Below are positions 8,103 through 16,789 of a stretch of 64,000 nt of DNA, one piece after another. The notes beneath the pieces were generated by a model, which was not told the origin of the DNA, ran no database searches, and saw only the letters and a list, made by a program, of their open reading frames with translations. A program made the position numbers and the translations under genes. Origin of the DNA: Salidesulfovibrio onnuriiensis (GTDB lineage: Bacteria > Desulfobacterota > Desulfovibrionia > Desulfovibrionales > Desulfovibrionaceae); the NCBI RefSeq assembly GCF_008001235.1, contig NZ_CP040751.1:1409001-1473000 (forward strand). Direction: 5' to 3'. Position 1 is the stretch's first letter; each line of letters begins with the position of its first letter.

Positions 8103-9746
8103 ATGGCTACATCAGTACCTAATGCAAACTCGGAAACTTTTCTGGGCCACCCGAAAGGCCTGTTCATATTGTTTGCAACCGAAATGTGGGAGCGCTTTTC
8201 CTACTATGGAATGCGCGCGCTGCTCATTTTCTACCTCACGAAGCACTTCCTGTTTCGTGACGGCGAAGCCAGCCTGATCTACGGCGCATACACCGCGCTC
8301 GTCTATCTGATGCCGGTTCTCGGCGGCATCCTCTCCGACAAATACCTTGGCCCCCGCAAGGCGGTGACCTATGGCGCGCTACTGCTGGTGCTGGGCCACT
8401 TCGGCATGGCCTTCGAGGGCCCGCCGAGCATCATCGACGGCGAGGTGCTCGTTCGCAGCGGCTTCCACCTGCAGACCTTCTTCCTGAGCCTGGCCTTCAT
8501 CGCCACGGGTGTCGGCTTCCTCAAGGCCAACATCTCCACCATGGTGGGCGGCCTGTACAAGCAGGGCGACGCACGCCGCGACGGCGGGTTCACCATTTTC
8601 TACATGGGCATCAACATGGGGGCGCTGGTTTCCTCGCTGCTGTGTGGCTGGCTCGGCGAAACCTACGGCTGGTCCTACGGTTTCGGCGCTGCCGGTGTCG
8701 GCATGCTGCTCGGCCTGGCCACCTTCTCCATGGGCCGCAAGCACCTGGGCTTCACCGGCGAACCCCGCGACCCGCGCCGCCTGGCCGAAAAGGTCATGGG
8801 CCTGAGCCGCGAGATCTGGGTGTACCTGGCCGGTTTCGGTCTGGTGGGCCTGAGCTTCATCCTGCTGCGCATGGACCAGATCGTGGGCTCGGTCTGGGGC
8901 GAGTTCACTCCGGTGGGCGTCATCCTGCTGCTCTTTAGCTTTGTCATGATCGGTTCCGTCATCATCTACGCCCTGAAGAAGTGTGACCCGGTGGAGCGCG
9001 ACCGCCTGTTCGTGGCCGCGGCCCTGATTTTCTTCTCCGTGGTCTTTTTCGCCCTGTTCGAGCAGGCCGGGTCTTCCTTGAGCCTGTTCACGGACCGCGC
9101 CGTGGACCGCGCCGGCATTCCGGCGTCCATGTTCCAGTCCCTGAACCCCATCTTCATCATCCTGCTGGGTCCGGTGTTCGGCTGGGTCTGGGTGACCCTG
9201 GGCAAGCGCGGCCTGGAGCCCAGCACCCCGGTGAAGTTCTCCATGGGCATCCTGCTCGTGGGTATCGGCTTCCTGGCTCTGGTGGCGGGCATCAAGTTCT
9301 CGGGTTCGTCCACCGCCCTGGTCGGCGCCTACTGGATCGTGCTGCTCTACCTGCTGCACACCATGGGCGAGCTCTGCCTCAGCCCGGTGGGCCTGTCCAT
9401 GATCACCAAGCTCTCTCCCGCCCGCATCGTGGGCATGATGATGGGCGTCTGGTTCCTGGCCACCTCCTTTGCCAACTACATAGCGGGCCTCATCGCCAGC
9501 ATGACCGGCTCCGTGGACGGCGGCAGCGTGTTCGAGAACATGGAGCTGGCCAAGGCCAACTACGTGGAAGTCTACAGCAAGGTCGGTTTCCTGGCCTGCG
9601 GCATCGGCGTGTTCGTGCTGCTCGTCTCCCCGCTGCTGCGCAAGGGCATGCACGAGGGAGCCACCATGGTCTTCGAGAAGGACGTGGTGGAGGAGCTCGA
9701 AGAGGAACTCGAGTCCGCAGACCGTTTCCCGGGCAAGCAGAATTAG
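8103..9746 (+). CDS. POT family proton-dependent oligopeptide transporter
   Basis: A 547-residue inner-membrane symporter of the POT/PTR2 family (DtpT/YdgR type) that imports di- and tripeptides with protons. The family signature ExxERFxYYG appears early as EMWERFSYYGMRA (about residues 27-39). The first helices are followed by GGILSDKYLGPRKA and later by LLHTMGELCLSPVGLSM, both typical. At least twelve hydrophobic segments are present. The C-terminal tail is acidic and charged (VVEELEEELES). The start has GAGGAGAGC before it. It is monocistronic, followed by a strong terminator. Confidence 0.95.
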   Translation: MATSVPNANSETFLGHPKGLFILFATEMWERFSYYGMRALLIFYLTKHFLFRDGEASLIYGAYTALVYLMPVLGGILSDKYLGPRKAVTYGALLLVLGHFGMAFEGPPSIIDGEVLVRSGFHLQTFFLSLAFIATGVGFLKANISTMVGGLYKQGDARRDGGFTIFYMGINMGALVSSLLCGWLGETYGWSYGFGAAGVGMLLGLATFSMGRKHLGFTGEPRDPRRLAEKVMGLSREIWVYLAGFGLVGLSFILLRMDQIVGSVWGEFTPVGVILLLFSFVMIGSVIIYALKKCDPVERDRLFVAAALIFFSVVFFALFEQAGSSLSLFTDRAVDRAGIPASMFQSLNPIFIILLGPVFGWVWVTLGKRGLEPSTPVKFSMGILLVGIGFLALVAGIKFSGSSTALVGAYWIVLLYLLHTMGELCLSPVGLSMITKLSPARIVGMMMGVWFLATSFANYIAGLIASMTGSVDGGSVFENMELAKANYVEVYSKVGFLACGIGVFVLLVSPLLRKGMHEGATMVFEKDVVEELEEELESADRFPGKQN

Positions 9747-9777
9747 GCTGCCCCGCGGATATATCAATAATATAAGC

Positions 9778-9815
9778 AAAAGCCCCCGGCCGCATACGCT
9801 GTCGGGGGCTTTTTT
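9778..9815. terminator. Bidirectional Rho-independent terminator
   Basis: Perfect stem AAAAGCCCCCG / CGGGGGCTTTT with a 14-base loop and T runs on both strands. It lies between the converging POT transporter and copper-homeostasis genes and can serve both. Confidence 0.9.
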
Positions 9816-9826
9816 GCGATCGGCCC

Positions 9827-10561
9827 TTATCTGCCGAACAAGGCCTTGATCTTTTCCAGCTTGCCCTTGTCCGTGACCTGGTATTCCAGGTCCGAGGACG
9901 AACCGCCCAGGGAGAGTCTGGTCCCGGAAAAGCGGTTGCGCTTGCCCGAGGCCGAGAAATGCAGGTCGCGCACGCCGGTCTGCTCCACGATCCAGGCCGC
10001 GTTGTCCGGGGAAACGCCGCTTCCGGCCATGATGGAAATCCGGTCGCCATGGCGCTGCATGATCCGGCTGATGCCTTCGGTTCCCTTGAGGGCGGTATCG
10101 GCCTGTCCCGAGGTCAGGATGCGGTCCACGCCCAGGTCGATGAGGGTTTCGACGGCGGCATCGTAATCCCTGGCAAAGTCCACGGCGCGATGGAAGGTCA
10201 CTTCCAGGTCGCGCGCCTTGGCGGCCTTGCAGAGCTTTTCCGTGGCCAGGGCGTTGACGCGGAACGAATCGTCCAGCACGCCGATGACCACGCCGTGCGC
10301 GCCCAGGTCCGCGTAATACCCCACCTCGTCCACCATGGCCGCCACGTCGGCGTCGTCAAAGCAGAAATCGCCGGGCCGGGGGCGGATCATGGCGTGCAGC
10401 CCCATGCCGGTTTCTTGCGCCGCATACCGGACCAGGGCCGGGGACGGGGAAAGCCCGCCCAGGGCCAGGGCGGCGCACAGCTCCAGGCGGTCGATGCCGC
10501 CGGACGCGGCCACGGTGCGTACGGATTCGATATTGTCGAGGCAGACTTCCAAAGTGATCAT
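9827..10561 (-). CDS. cutC: Copper homeostasis protein CutC (TIM barrel)
   Basis: A 244-residue cytoplasmic TIM-barrel protein of the CutC family linked to copper tolerance; it is not the choline lyase of the same symbol found further on. Family marks are LEVCLDNIESV near the N-terminus, GGIDRLELCAALALGGLSPS, the MIRPRPGDFC motif, LEVTFHRAVD and ILTSGQ. The ATG at 10561 follows CAGGAGCC; in-frame ATGs upstream lack a site. The biochemical activity of the family is unsettled. The gene stands alone, divergent from the 10726 gene. Confidence 0.92.
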   Translation of the reverse strand: MITLEVCLDNIESVRTVAASGGIDRLELCAALALGGLSPSPALVRYAAQETGMGLHAMIRPRPGDFCFDDADVAAMVDEVGYYADLGAHGVVIGVLDDSFRVNALATEKLCKAAKARDLEVTFHRAVDFARDYDAAVETLIDLGVDRILTSGQADTALKGTEGISRIMQRHGDRISIMAGSGVSPDNAAWIVEQTGVRDLHFSASGKRNRFSGTRLSLGGSSSDLEYQVTDKGKLEKIKALFGR

Positions 10562-10725
10562 GTTCGGCTCCTGCGGTTGCGTGGATGATGAAAAGCGTTT
10601 CGCCTGCATACCAGATGCCCGTGTCCGAAACCCACTATTTTGAGTTAATTTGGTCAATTGAATATCTCCCCGGTTTCATGCTAACAGGTGGAGAAACATG
10701 AAACCTTTCCCGGCTGGGAGTGTTT

Positions 10726-11085
10726 ATGAGCAAGCTCAAGGATCTTTTTGAAGGGTGCAACTGGAAGAACAAGACCCTGGGGGGCTGGCCAGAGAACAAG
10801 GAAGAGATTCTCTACCAGTGGAGCGAATACGAGTACGAATTCGCCAGCGTCTTTTTCAAGGATACCGGCGCCATGATCCTTACGGACGAGGACCCTGTGG
10901 TGGAGCGCCATCTCTACTATTCCACCAGTCCCAAGGGCGTCCCTGTCCTGTGCGTTACCCAGCGGGAAAAGCCCTTTGACGTCAAGGCGGCGGCCGAGGG
11001 CCTGGCCATGATGCTCGACGTGTCCAAGGTCCAGGAATCATTGAATCGAGTCACCAAGAAGCACAAAGCGAAAGAACAGGTATGA
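10726..11085 (+). CDS. Hypothetical protein, 119 residues
   Basis: A small soluble protein that I do not recognise. It has a mixed helix/strand pattern (SKLKDLFEGCNWKNKT, then FASVFFKDTGAMI) and a basic C-terminus (VTKKHKAKEQV). The ATG at 10726 has GGGAG five bases upstream. Its stop overlaps the start of the acetyltransferase gene (ATGA at 11082-11085), so the two are coupled, and it could be a partner or substrate of that enzyme. Confidence 0.65.
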   Translation: MSKLKDLFEGCNWKNKTLGGWPENKEEILYQWSEYEYEFASVFFKDTGAMILTDEDPVVERHLYYSTSPKGVPVLCVTQREKPFDVKAAAEGLAMMLDVSKVQESLNRVTKKHKAKEQV

Positions 11086-11540
11086 ACGACGTTCGAATCC
11101 GGAGCATGTTCGCTGGCGAGGAGGGGCAGGTAAGCGAACTGGTGCTCAAAGTTTTCATGAAGTATGTGGCCCCTGGATACCCCGGAAGCGGTGTGGCGGA
11201 ATTCCGCAAGTACGCCAGCCCCGAAGCGCTGGCCGAGCGGGCCGAGGAGGGAAACATGATCCTCCTGGCCGAGATGGACTACGAGCCCGTGGGCATGATC
11301 GAGGTCCGCGAGGAAAGCCATATCTGCTTTTTCTTCGTGGACGGGGAGCATCAGGGCAAGGGGACCGGGTCGGCCCTGCTGCGCGAGGCCATTGCCCTGT
11401 GCAACGGCCCGGATCACCTGACCGTCAACTCGTCGCCCAATTCCGTGCAGGTGTACGAGCATCTCGGCTTCACGGCCACGGATACGGAGCAGGAAAAGAA
11501 CGGCATTCGCTATACGCCCATGCGGCTGGACCTGGGTTGA
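11082..11540 (+). CDS. GNAT family N-acetyltransferase
   Basis: A 152-residue cytoplasmic acetyltransferase. The acetyl-CoA-binding motif A is visible as FFVDGEHQGKGTGSALLREA (about residues 84-103) with the expected Q/RxxGxG/A core, and the C-terminal half has the usual YEHLGF segment (VQVYEHLGFTATDTE). The acceptor cannot be predicted; small GNATs may acetylate proteins, amines or antibiotics. It is translationally coupled to the hypothetical gene before it. Confidence 0.88.
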   Translation: MNDVRIRSMFAGEEGQVSELVLKVFMKYVAPGYPGSGVAEFRKYASPEALAERAEEGNMILLAEMDYEPVGMIEVREESHICFFFVDGEHQGKGTGSALLREAIALCNGPDHLTVNSSPNSVQVYEHLGFTATDTEQEKNGIRYTPMRLDLG

Positions 11541-11581
11541 TCTGATCCGTCCTTGATTCTTTTTTTTCAGCGTGCATAATG

Positions 11582-11615
11582 AAGACAGGCGAAGTGGTCC
11601 TTTGCCTGTCTTTTT
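11582..11615 (+). terminator. Rho-independent terminator after GNAT gene
   Basis: Stem AAGACAGGC / GCCTGTCTT with a 13-base loop and TTTTT, 40 bases past the acetyltransferase stop. It separates that unit from the flavoprotein gene at 11657. Confidence 0.8.
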
Positions 11616-11656
11616 ATGGCCTGCACCCATCCATACCACTATGTGAAGGAGCTTCC

Positions 11657-13321
11657 ATGAATCCGCAGTACGAGCAGCAGAACAGGAAGGACGACGGCTG
11701 GTTCCTGCCCGAGGAGGCGCGCAAGCAGCTGGAGGAGCATTTCAAGGACCTCAAGGGAACGGTCACCCTGAGCGTGTTCAACCAGGAAGGCGAGAACGAT
11801 CCCTTCAACGAATATGTGGACAAGTTCCTGGGCGACCTGGTCCGGTTGAGCGACAAGATCACCGTGGAGCATTTCGACCTGGAAAGCCCCGAGGCGGAAG
11901 CCCTGGGCGTGGAGACCTCGCCCGTGATCATGTTCAACCGGGACACCTATGACATCCGTTTCATGGGCGCTCCCCTGGGCGAGGAGGGCAAGTCCTTTCT
12001 CACGGCCCTGTTCCTGGTCTCCCTGGGTCAGAGCGGCCTTTCCGGGACATCGCGCGGCATCATGGCCGAGCTGGACGAGGAACGCACGGTCCAGGTGTTC
12101 GTCAATCCCACCTGTCCCTACTGCCCGGGCCAGGTCATCAATGCGGTGCGCGCCGCCGTGGAACGGCCAGAACTCGTTCGCGTCCGGTGTGTGGAGACCG
12201 GCGAGAACCCCGAGCTGTCTATGCATTTCAAGGTCGGCTCCGTGCCCCATACGGAAATCTTCGGGCCCGATGACGGCCGCCACACCATGCTGGGCTACAT
12301 GCCCGAGGAACGGTTCGTCATCGAGATGGCCACCCTCAAGGACGCGGAACAACTGGCCCACGAAATGGGCGCGCACCCCGGCGGCGGGCACGAGGCCGCA
12401 GCCGAGGTCGATGTCGTCATCGTGGGTGCGGGGCCTGCCGGGCTTACCGCGGGCATTTACGCCGAGCGCGCGGGCCTGCGCGCCGTTGTCTTGGAAAAGG
12501 GGCTTATCGGGGGCCAGGTCGCGCTGACGCCCATGGTCGAGAACTATCCCGGCTTCCCCACCGTGCCCGGCAAGCAGCTCATGGACATCATGAGCCAGCA
12601 CGCCCGAGAATACGTGAACATCATGGAGGGCGAGGAGGTCTCGGAGGTCAAGATCGGCCGCAACATCGAGGTCTTCACCAACCGGGGGGCCTATGTGGCC
12701 CAGGGGCTGATCATCGCCACGGGCGCGACCTGGAGCCAGCTCGGCGCGCCCGGCGAACAGGAATTTTTCGGCAAGGGCGTCAACTACTGCGCTTCCTGCG
12801 ACGGCTACCTGTTCAAGAAAAAGAAGGTGGTCATCGTGGGTGGCGGCAATACCGCGCTCACCGATGCGCTGCATCTCAAGAACCTGGGCGTGGACGTGAC
12901 CCTGGTGCACCGCCGCGACGCCTTCCGGGGCGAAAAACGGCTGCAGGATTCCGTGAAACGCGAAAACATTCCCGTGATCTGGAATACCATGGTGGAGGAG
13001 ATCACGGGCGAGGACGGGCATGTCACGGCCGTGAAGCTGCGCAACATCAAGGACGACGCCATCACCGAAATGCCCGTGGACGGTGTGTTCATCGCCATCG
13101 GCCAGCGCGCCAACACCGAGCTGGCCCGCATGGTGGGACTGACCCTCACCGCGCAGGGGTACGTCCAGGTGGATGCGGGCATGCGCACCAACATCCCGCG
13201 CATCTATGCGGCGGGCGACATCACCGGCGGCGTGCAGCAGATCGTCACGGCCATCGGCGAAGGGTCCGTGGCCGCCATGTCCGCCTTCGAGGATCTCAGC
13301 GATCCGTATTGGAAGAAATAA
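11657..13321 (+). CDS. Thioredoxin-reductase-like flavoprotein with N-terminal thioredoxin folds
   Basis: A 554-residue fusion with the architecture of AhpF-type disulfide reductases. Residues 1 to about 235 form two thioredoxin/glutaredoxin-like folds, the second with a CPYC pair (C153, C156). From about 250 comes a thioredoxin reductase domain with FAD motif GAGPAGLTAG, the redox pair CASC (C378, C381), the NAD(P)H-binding GGGNTALTDAL and the late AAGDITGG motif. It likely passes electrons from NAD(P)H through FAD to the N-terminal CPYC and on to a peroxiredoxin or protein disulfide. The ATG at 11657 has AAGGAG upstream. No ahpC-like gene is adjacent, so the partner is unknown. Confidence 0.88.
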   Translation: MNPQYEQQNRKDDGWFLPEEARKQLEEHFKDLKGTVTLSVFNQEGENDPFNEYVDKFLGDLVRLSDKITVEHFDLESPEAEALGVETSPVIMFNRDTYDIRFMGAPLGEEGKSFLTALFLVSLGQSGLSGTSRGIMAELDEERTVQVFVNPTCPYCPGQVINAVRAAVERPELVRVRCVETGENPELSMHFKVGSVPHTEIFGPDDGRHTMLGYMPEERFVIEMATLKDAEQLAHEMGAHPGGGHEAAAEVDVVIVGAGPAGLTAGIYAERAGLRAVVLEKGLIGGQVALTPMVENYPGFPTVPGKQLMDIMSQHAREYVNIMEGEEVSEVKIGRNIEVFTNRGAYVAQGLIIATGATWSQLGAPGEQEFFGKGVNYCASCDGYLFKKKKVVIVGGGNTALTDALHLKNLGVDVTLVHRRDAFRGEKRLQDSVKRENIPVIWNTMVEEITGEDGHVTAVKLRNIKDDAITEMPVDGVFIAIGQRANTELARMVGLTLTAQGYVQVDAGMRTNIPRIYAAGDITGGVQQIVTAIGEGSVAAMSAFEDLSDPYWKK

Positions 13322-13361
13322 ACCTTCCCCTCCCCTTCAACCCTTCAAAACATAGTGAACA

Positions 13362-13398
13362 AAACCGCCCGACGGCTTGCAGAGCCGTCGGGCGGTTT
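13362..13398 (+). terminator. Strong Rho-independent terminator
   Basis: A 16-base perfect stem (AAACCGCCCGACGGCT and its complement) with a five-base loop, 40 bases after the flavoprotein stop. It can also serve the convergent gene ending at 13460. Confidence 0.88.
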
Positions 13399-13459
13399 CT
13401 GTCGACAAGTCCAGGGATTGCAAAGGGGAGTATCACCATTGCCCATCTAAGGCGTTCTC

Positions 13460-14281
13460 TCATTCCAGAGGAGCCAGCTTCCACTTGACGCGCAGATCGC
13501 GAATGGTGCCGTCCTCCAGCATCTCCCGCATGGAGCGGTCCAGCGCCCGCAGCTTGAGGCAGGCCTGCGGGTCGCTCCTGCGGGCAATGGCGTATTCCAG
13601 CCCATTGTGAAAGACCGGCAGCTTGCGGAGCTGGTCCGTAATCTCCATCTGGCGGGCCACATAGTCCCAGTTGGCCTCGTACCCGGCAAAGGCCTGCACG
13701 CGCCCGGAAAGCAGCATGCCGAACCCCAGCTCGATGCTGTTGACCTCGTACTTGCGAAGCTGGTCCGGCTGGATGGCTTCCCATTCGTCGCCGTAGCTGA
13801 ATCCGCGCTGCACGGCCACGTTCATGAACGGAAGGCGGTCCAGCCCGGCCCACTCAAGCGTGCTGTCCTTGCGCACGTAGAGCAGGGCTCTTGAATCGTT
13901 GACCGGAACTTTTCCGAAAGTGAATATCTTCTCGCGCGACGGCGTCTTGGTGGCCGGGAAAAGGAGGTCGTATTCGCCCTGCATTGTCGCCCTGTAGGCG
14001 CGCTTCCAGGGAGCCACCGACAGCTCTATGGAAAACCCCGCCCGGTGCAGGGCCTCGCGGATGATGTCCCAGCTGTATCCCTGGAAGTGCAGGGAATCCT
14101 CGCCCGGGGTGAGAAGCTCCCTGTGGACGGACTTGAGGGCGGGGATGGTGAAGCAATAGGGGGCGTACCCGAACAGGGTCACCACCCGCGCCACGGGCTG
14201 CTCGGCGCGCGCCAGACAGGGCGCGGCAAGAAGCAGCAGCAGGCACAGGCCCGGGATCCCCCTTCGCAGTTTCGCAAACAT
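13460..14281 (-). CDS. Periplasmic PBPb-type solute-binding protein
   Basis: A 273-residue exported binding protein of the amino-acid ABC / PBPb type. The signal peptide (about residues 1-26, cleavage near ARAE) is clear. Typical family stretches follow: FQGYSWDIIREALHRAGF, APWKRAYRATMQGEYDLLFP and TKTPSREKIFTFG. It starts 44 bases after the metal-binding protein gene on the same strand, so the two may share a transcript. No permease is next to it. Ligand unknown. Confidence 0.78.
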   Translation of the reverse strand: MFAKLRRGIPGLCLLLLLAAPCLARAEQPVARVVTLFGYAPYCFTIPALKSVHRELLTPGEDSLHFQGYSWDIIREALHRAGFSIELSVAPWKRAYRATMQGEYDLLFPATKTPSREKIFTFGKVPVNDSRALLYVRKDSTLEWAGLDRLPFMNVAVQRGFSYGDEWEAIQPDQLRKYEVNSIELGFGMLLSGRVQAFAGYEANWDYVARQMEITDQLRKLPVFHNGLEYAIARRSDPQACLKLRALDRSMREMLEDGTIRDLRVKWKLAPLE

Positions 14282-14325
14282 GCCTCACCATACCCCATGG
14301 TGGAGGTCTGCGTCCACAGCGCCGA

Positions 14326-15204
14326 CTATTTCACGAGCGCCTTTCGGAAGGTTTCCGCCACGCGCAGCAGGTTCTCCGGCCAGTCGTATGCCAGGGGGTC
14401 GGCCTTGACCACCTGCCCGTCTATGGCCTCGGCAATGGTGCGGGCCGAGCGCTCCGAGAGCTGCGGCTGCACGAAGATGACCTTGATGTGGTGCTCCCTG
14501 GCGTGCTCGATGAGTTCGCCGAGCTGCCGGGGGCCGGGGGCCTTGCCTTCGCTCTCCACGGGAATTTGCACCAGGTGGTAGGTGCGGGCAAAATAGCCCC
14601 AGGCGGGATGGTAGACCATGAATTCGGCATGCTCCGGCACCCCGGCGAGTGTCTTCTGGATCTCCTGATGCAGGGCGTCCACCCGGCCCACGAAGGCGTT
14701 ATGGTTCCTGCGGTAGGCGGCCTCGTTACCGGGGTCGATCTCGACAAGCCCGGCCAGGATGTTCCCGGCAACCTGTTTCACCAGCAGCGGCGAGGTCCAG
14801 ATGTGCGGGTCCAGGCCCTGATGCCCATGCCCTTCGTGGTGCACTTCGGCCTCGTCGTGGGCGTGCGCCTGCATGGGAACCTTGCTGACGCCGTTGTCCA
14901 GGGGGAAGACGCGCAGGTTCGGATTGGCGCTTTTGAAGCGGGGTATCCAGTTCTTTTCCAGGCCGATGCCGATGGCGAAGAGCGCGTCCGCCTTGGCAAT
15001 GGTCCGCATCTGGCTCGGTTTGGGCTCATAGGTGTGCGGGTCGGCTCCGGCCTCCACCAGGGCCGTGACCTCCACGTCCTGGCCCCCGATCTGTTCCACG
15101 AAGTACTTCACGGGCATGATGCCCACCACGGCGGTGACCTTGGCGGCGGCCGGGGCGGCAGTGAGAGCAATGGCCAGCAGGGCCGTGATCAGTAGGCGAA
15201 TCAT
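14326..15204 (-). CDS. znuA: Zinc/manganese ABC transporter substrate-binding protein
   Basis: A 292-residue periplasmic metal-binding protein (cluster A-I, ZnuA/AdcA type). After a signal peptide (cleavage near APAAAK), the protein has VGIMPVKYFVEQIGG, a DPHTYEPKPSQM metal-ligand segment, a histidine-rich loop (HAHDEAEVHHEGHGH) characteristic of zinc binders, DPHIWTSP, and late FVQPQLSERSA. Of two possible ATGs, 15204 is preferred since AAGGAG lies seven bases upstream, while it would be too close to the ATG at 15210. ZnuB and ZnuC genes are not adjacent, which is unusual. It could supply a permease encoded elsewhere. Confidence 0.88.
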   Translation of the reverse strand: MIRLLITALLAIALTAAPAAAKVTAVVGIMPVKYFVEQIGGQDVEVTALVEAGADPHTYEPKPSQMRTIAKADALFAIGIGLEKNWIPRFKSANPNLRVFPLDNGVSKVPMQAHAHDEAEVHHEGHGHQGLDPHIWTSPLLVKQVAGNILAGLVEIDPGNEAAYRRNHNAFVGRVDALHQEIQKTLAGVPEHAEFMVYHPAWGYFARTYHLVQIPVESEGKAPGPRQLGELIEHAREHHIKVIFVQPQLSERSARTIAEAIDGQVVKADPLAYDWPENLLRVAETFRKALVK

Positions 15205-15312
15205 ATGCATGCTCCTTGTATGTATGCGTTGTGGTTCAGGGCATATAAGCACAAATTCAGGCACAGGACAGCAGGAAATGGATATTTCCTGCGCATTGGG
15301 CCGCCCAAAGAA

Positions 15313-15336
15313 AAAGGCCCGCAAATGCGGGCCTTT
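15313..15336 (-). terminator. Rho-independent terminator after MerR-type regulator
   Basis: Perfect stem AAAGGCCCGCA / TGCGGGCCTTT followed on the minus strand by a T run. It sits 21 bases past the regulator stop and separates it from the znuA-like gene. Confidence 0.87.
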
Positions 15337-15356
15337 CGTATTGCTGTGTTCCGGGC

Positions 15357-16226
15357 TTACTGCACCCGGGACTCACTTTTTTCCTTGGCTCCGGGGCGGG
15401 AGGCCTTGATGAGTATCTCGGTGACGTACTTGGACGCGTTGCTGGTGGTCCAGTAGTCGGTGACGTACCGCTCGTAGACCTCGTCGCTCAGGGCGTAGCC
15501 CTTGTCCTTGGCCCAGCGGGCGATCTTCTTGTAGGTCTCGTGGATCTGCTCGTGCGGGCCGATGTGGTAGCAGGAGACCATCATCTGGCCGCCGAAGCGG
15601 AAGGTGTTTTCCTCGCGCAGGGGCATGAGGGTCTTCTGCAGGATCTTGATGGGCTGCTCTCGGTCCTCCAGCCTGTCCTCCATGGAGGAGAACTGGATGA
15701 TCACCGGGCCCGTGATTTCGTTTTCCACGGATTCCACGAAGTTGGTGAACTCGATGTTGATGATGGAATCCTTGATGTCATTCTCATAGGTCTGGTCCAG
15801 GAAAAGGAGCTTGGAGGTATCCACATACTTGACCGACACCTCGCGGATGTCGTTGTCGATGACGGTTTCCGCCTCCAGGATCAGGTCGTACCAGTCCTTG
15901 ACCGAAACGTATTTTCTGCGGATCAGTTCCTGCTCGGCTTCCAGTTCCTTGATCTTGGACAGGAACGAGCGCTGGATGGAACGGTACACGTTGGTGCCGT
16001 GGCCCTCGATGAATTCCTTCATCTCTTCGAGGGTGAAGCCCATCTGCTTGTAATATTTGATGACCGGAACCGCGAGCAGCGCGTCGTAGGTGTAGTAGCG
16101 GTAGTTGTTGTAGTCGTGCCGCTGTGACGGGATGAGATTGATTTTGTCGTAATACCGAAGGGCCTTCTTCGAGATATTACAGATCTTGCTCATATCTCCG
16201 ATGAAATAACGAGTCTTATTTTTCAT
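15357..16226 (-). CDS. MerR family regulator with GyrI-like effector domain
   Basis: A 289-residue activator/repressor with an N-terminal MerR winged helix (YFIGDMSKICNISKKALRYYDK, then the NNYRYYTYDAL wing), a long coiled-coil dimerisation helix (about 85-115), and a C-terminal GyrI-like ligand domain, the plan of BmrR-type regulators. Such domains often bind hydrophobic cations, so choline, a quaternary amine, is a reasonable inferred effector. The ATG at 16226 has AGGGAG seven bases upstream. MerR proteins act on promoters with 19-20 base spacers; exactly such promoters occur at 18016-18046 and 18529-18560, so this is the likely regulator of the cut locus. The effector remains inferred. 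Confidence 0.87.
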   Translation of the reverse strand: MKNKTRYFIGDMSKICNISKKALRYYDKINLIPSQRHDYNNYRYYTYDALLAVPVIKYYKQMGFTLEEMKEFIEGHGTNVYRSIQRSFLSKIKELEAEQELIRRKYVSVKDWYDLILEAETVIDNDIREVSVKYVDTSKLLFLDQTYENDIKDSIINIEFTNFVESVENEITGPVIIQFSSMEDRLEDREQPIKILQKTLMPLREENTFRFGGQMMVSCYHIGPHEQIHETYKKIARWAKDKGYALSDEVYERYVTDYWTTSNASKYVTEILIKASRPGAKEKSESRVQ

Positions 16227-16463
16227 GGCCACACTCCCTTGGGTCGTTCAGGCTTTCGGCCGCCCGCCCCACACGGGTTTTGGCCGAAGCACGATTTCAT
16301 TCGGTTGTGAATCGCACGCCTGAAGTCCGCCCGAATGCACCATGTTGTCTGAAAAAACAAGAAAGTGGCAGTCTTAGCCGTGGCGATCGATACCGATATC
16401 TCTTAAGCGCTATTGATGTATAGTTTTCTTTTCTCTTTCTACCCTATGCGATTGTCAAGAAAG

Positions 16464-16494
16464 AGGGGAGCGTCCCTTTTGGAACGGCTCCCCT
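16464..16494 (-). terminator. Probable terminator after transporter unit
   Basis: Stem AGGGGAGC / GCTCCCCT, 28 bases after the stop of the 88-residue gene, followed on the minus strand by CTCTTTCTT. A weak T-run makes this probable rather than certain. Confidence 0.6.
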
Positions 16495-16522
16495 TATATA
16501 TTCAGGATCCTAAACGGTCAAC

Positions 16523-16789
16523 CTAGCCCCTGATGTACTTGTTGATCGTGGCCGCGCCTTCTTCGTGGGCGCGGTAGTACACCCGCAGCTCGTTGCTGCC
16601 GTCCAGGTCGAAGCGGGTTTCCTCGATGAGGCCGTTTGCTTCGGCGGTCATGAGCGCTTCGATGATGGCCTGCTTCTTGAAGGCCTTGTAGTGTCCGTAC
16701 TGTCCCTTGAGGGCGTCGATGACGCAGTCTGCGCAGGCTTCTTCGACCTTGGTGAACAGCTTCAGGATAGCGTAGTTAAGAGGTACCAT
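16523..16789 (-). CDS. Small hypothetical protein of the cut locus
   Basis: An 88-residue soluble protein beginning MVPLNYAILKLF. The fold looks like a small winged helix: helices around EEACADCVIDALKGQYGHYKAFKKQAIIEALMTAEANGLIEE followed by two strands (RFDLDGSNELRVYYRA), but I cannot name the family. Its ATG directly abuts the stop of the DMT transporter gene (no gap), so both are made from the same message. By position it may regulate or assist the transporter. Confidence 0.7.
   Translation of the reverse strand: MVPLNYAILKLFTKVEEACADCVIDALKGQYGHYKAFKKQAIIEALMTAEANGLIEETRFDLDGSNELRVYYRAHEEGAATINKYIRG

Noticed and set aside
9827-10561. Linking the copper-type CutC to the choline cluster because of the shared symbol.
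   Set aside because: It is a TIM-barrel copper-homeostasis protein, unrelated in sequence, and lies apart from the cut operon.
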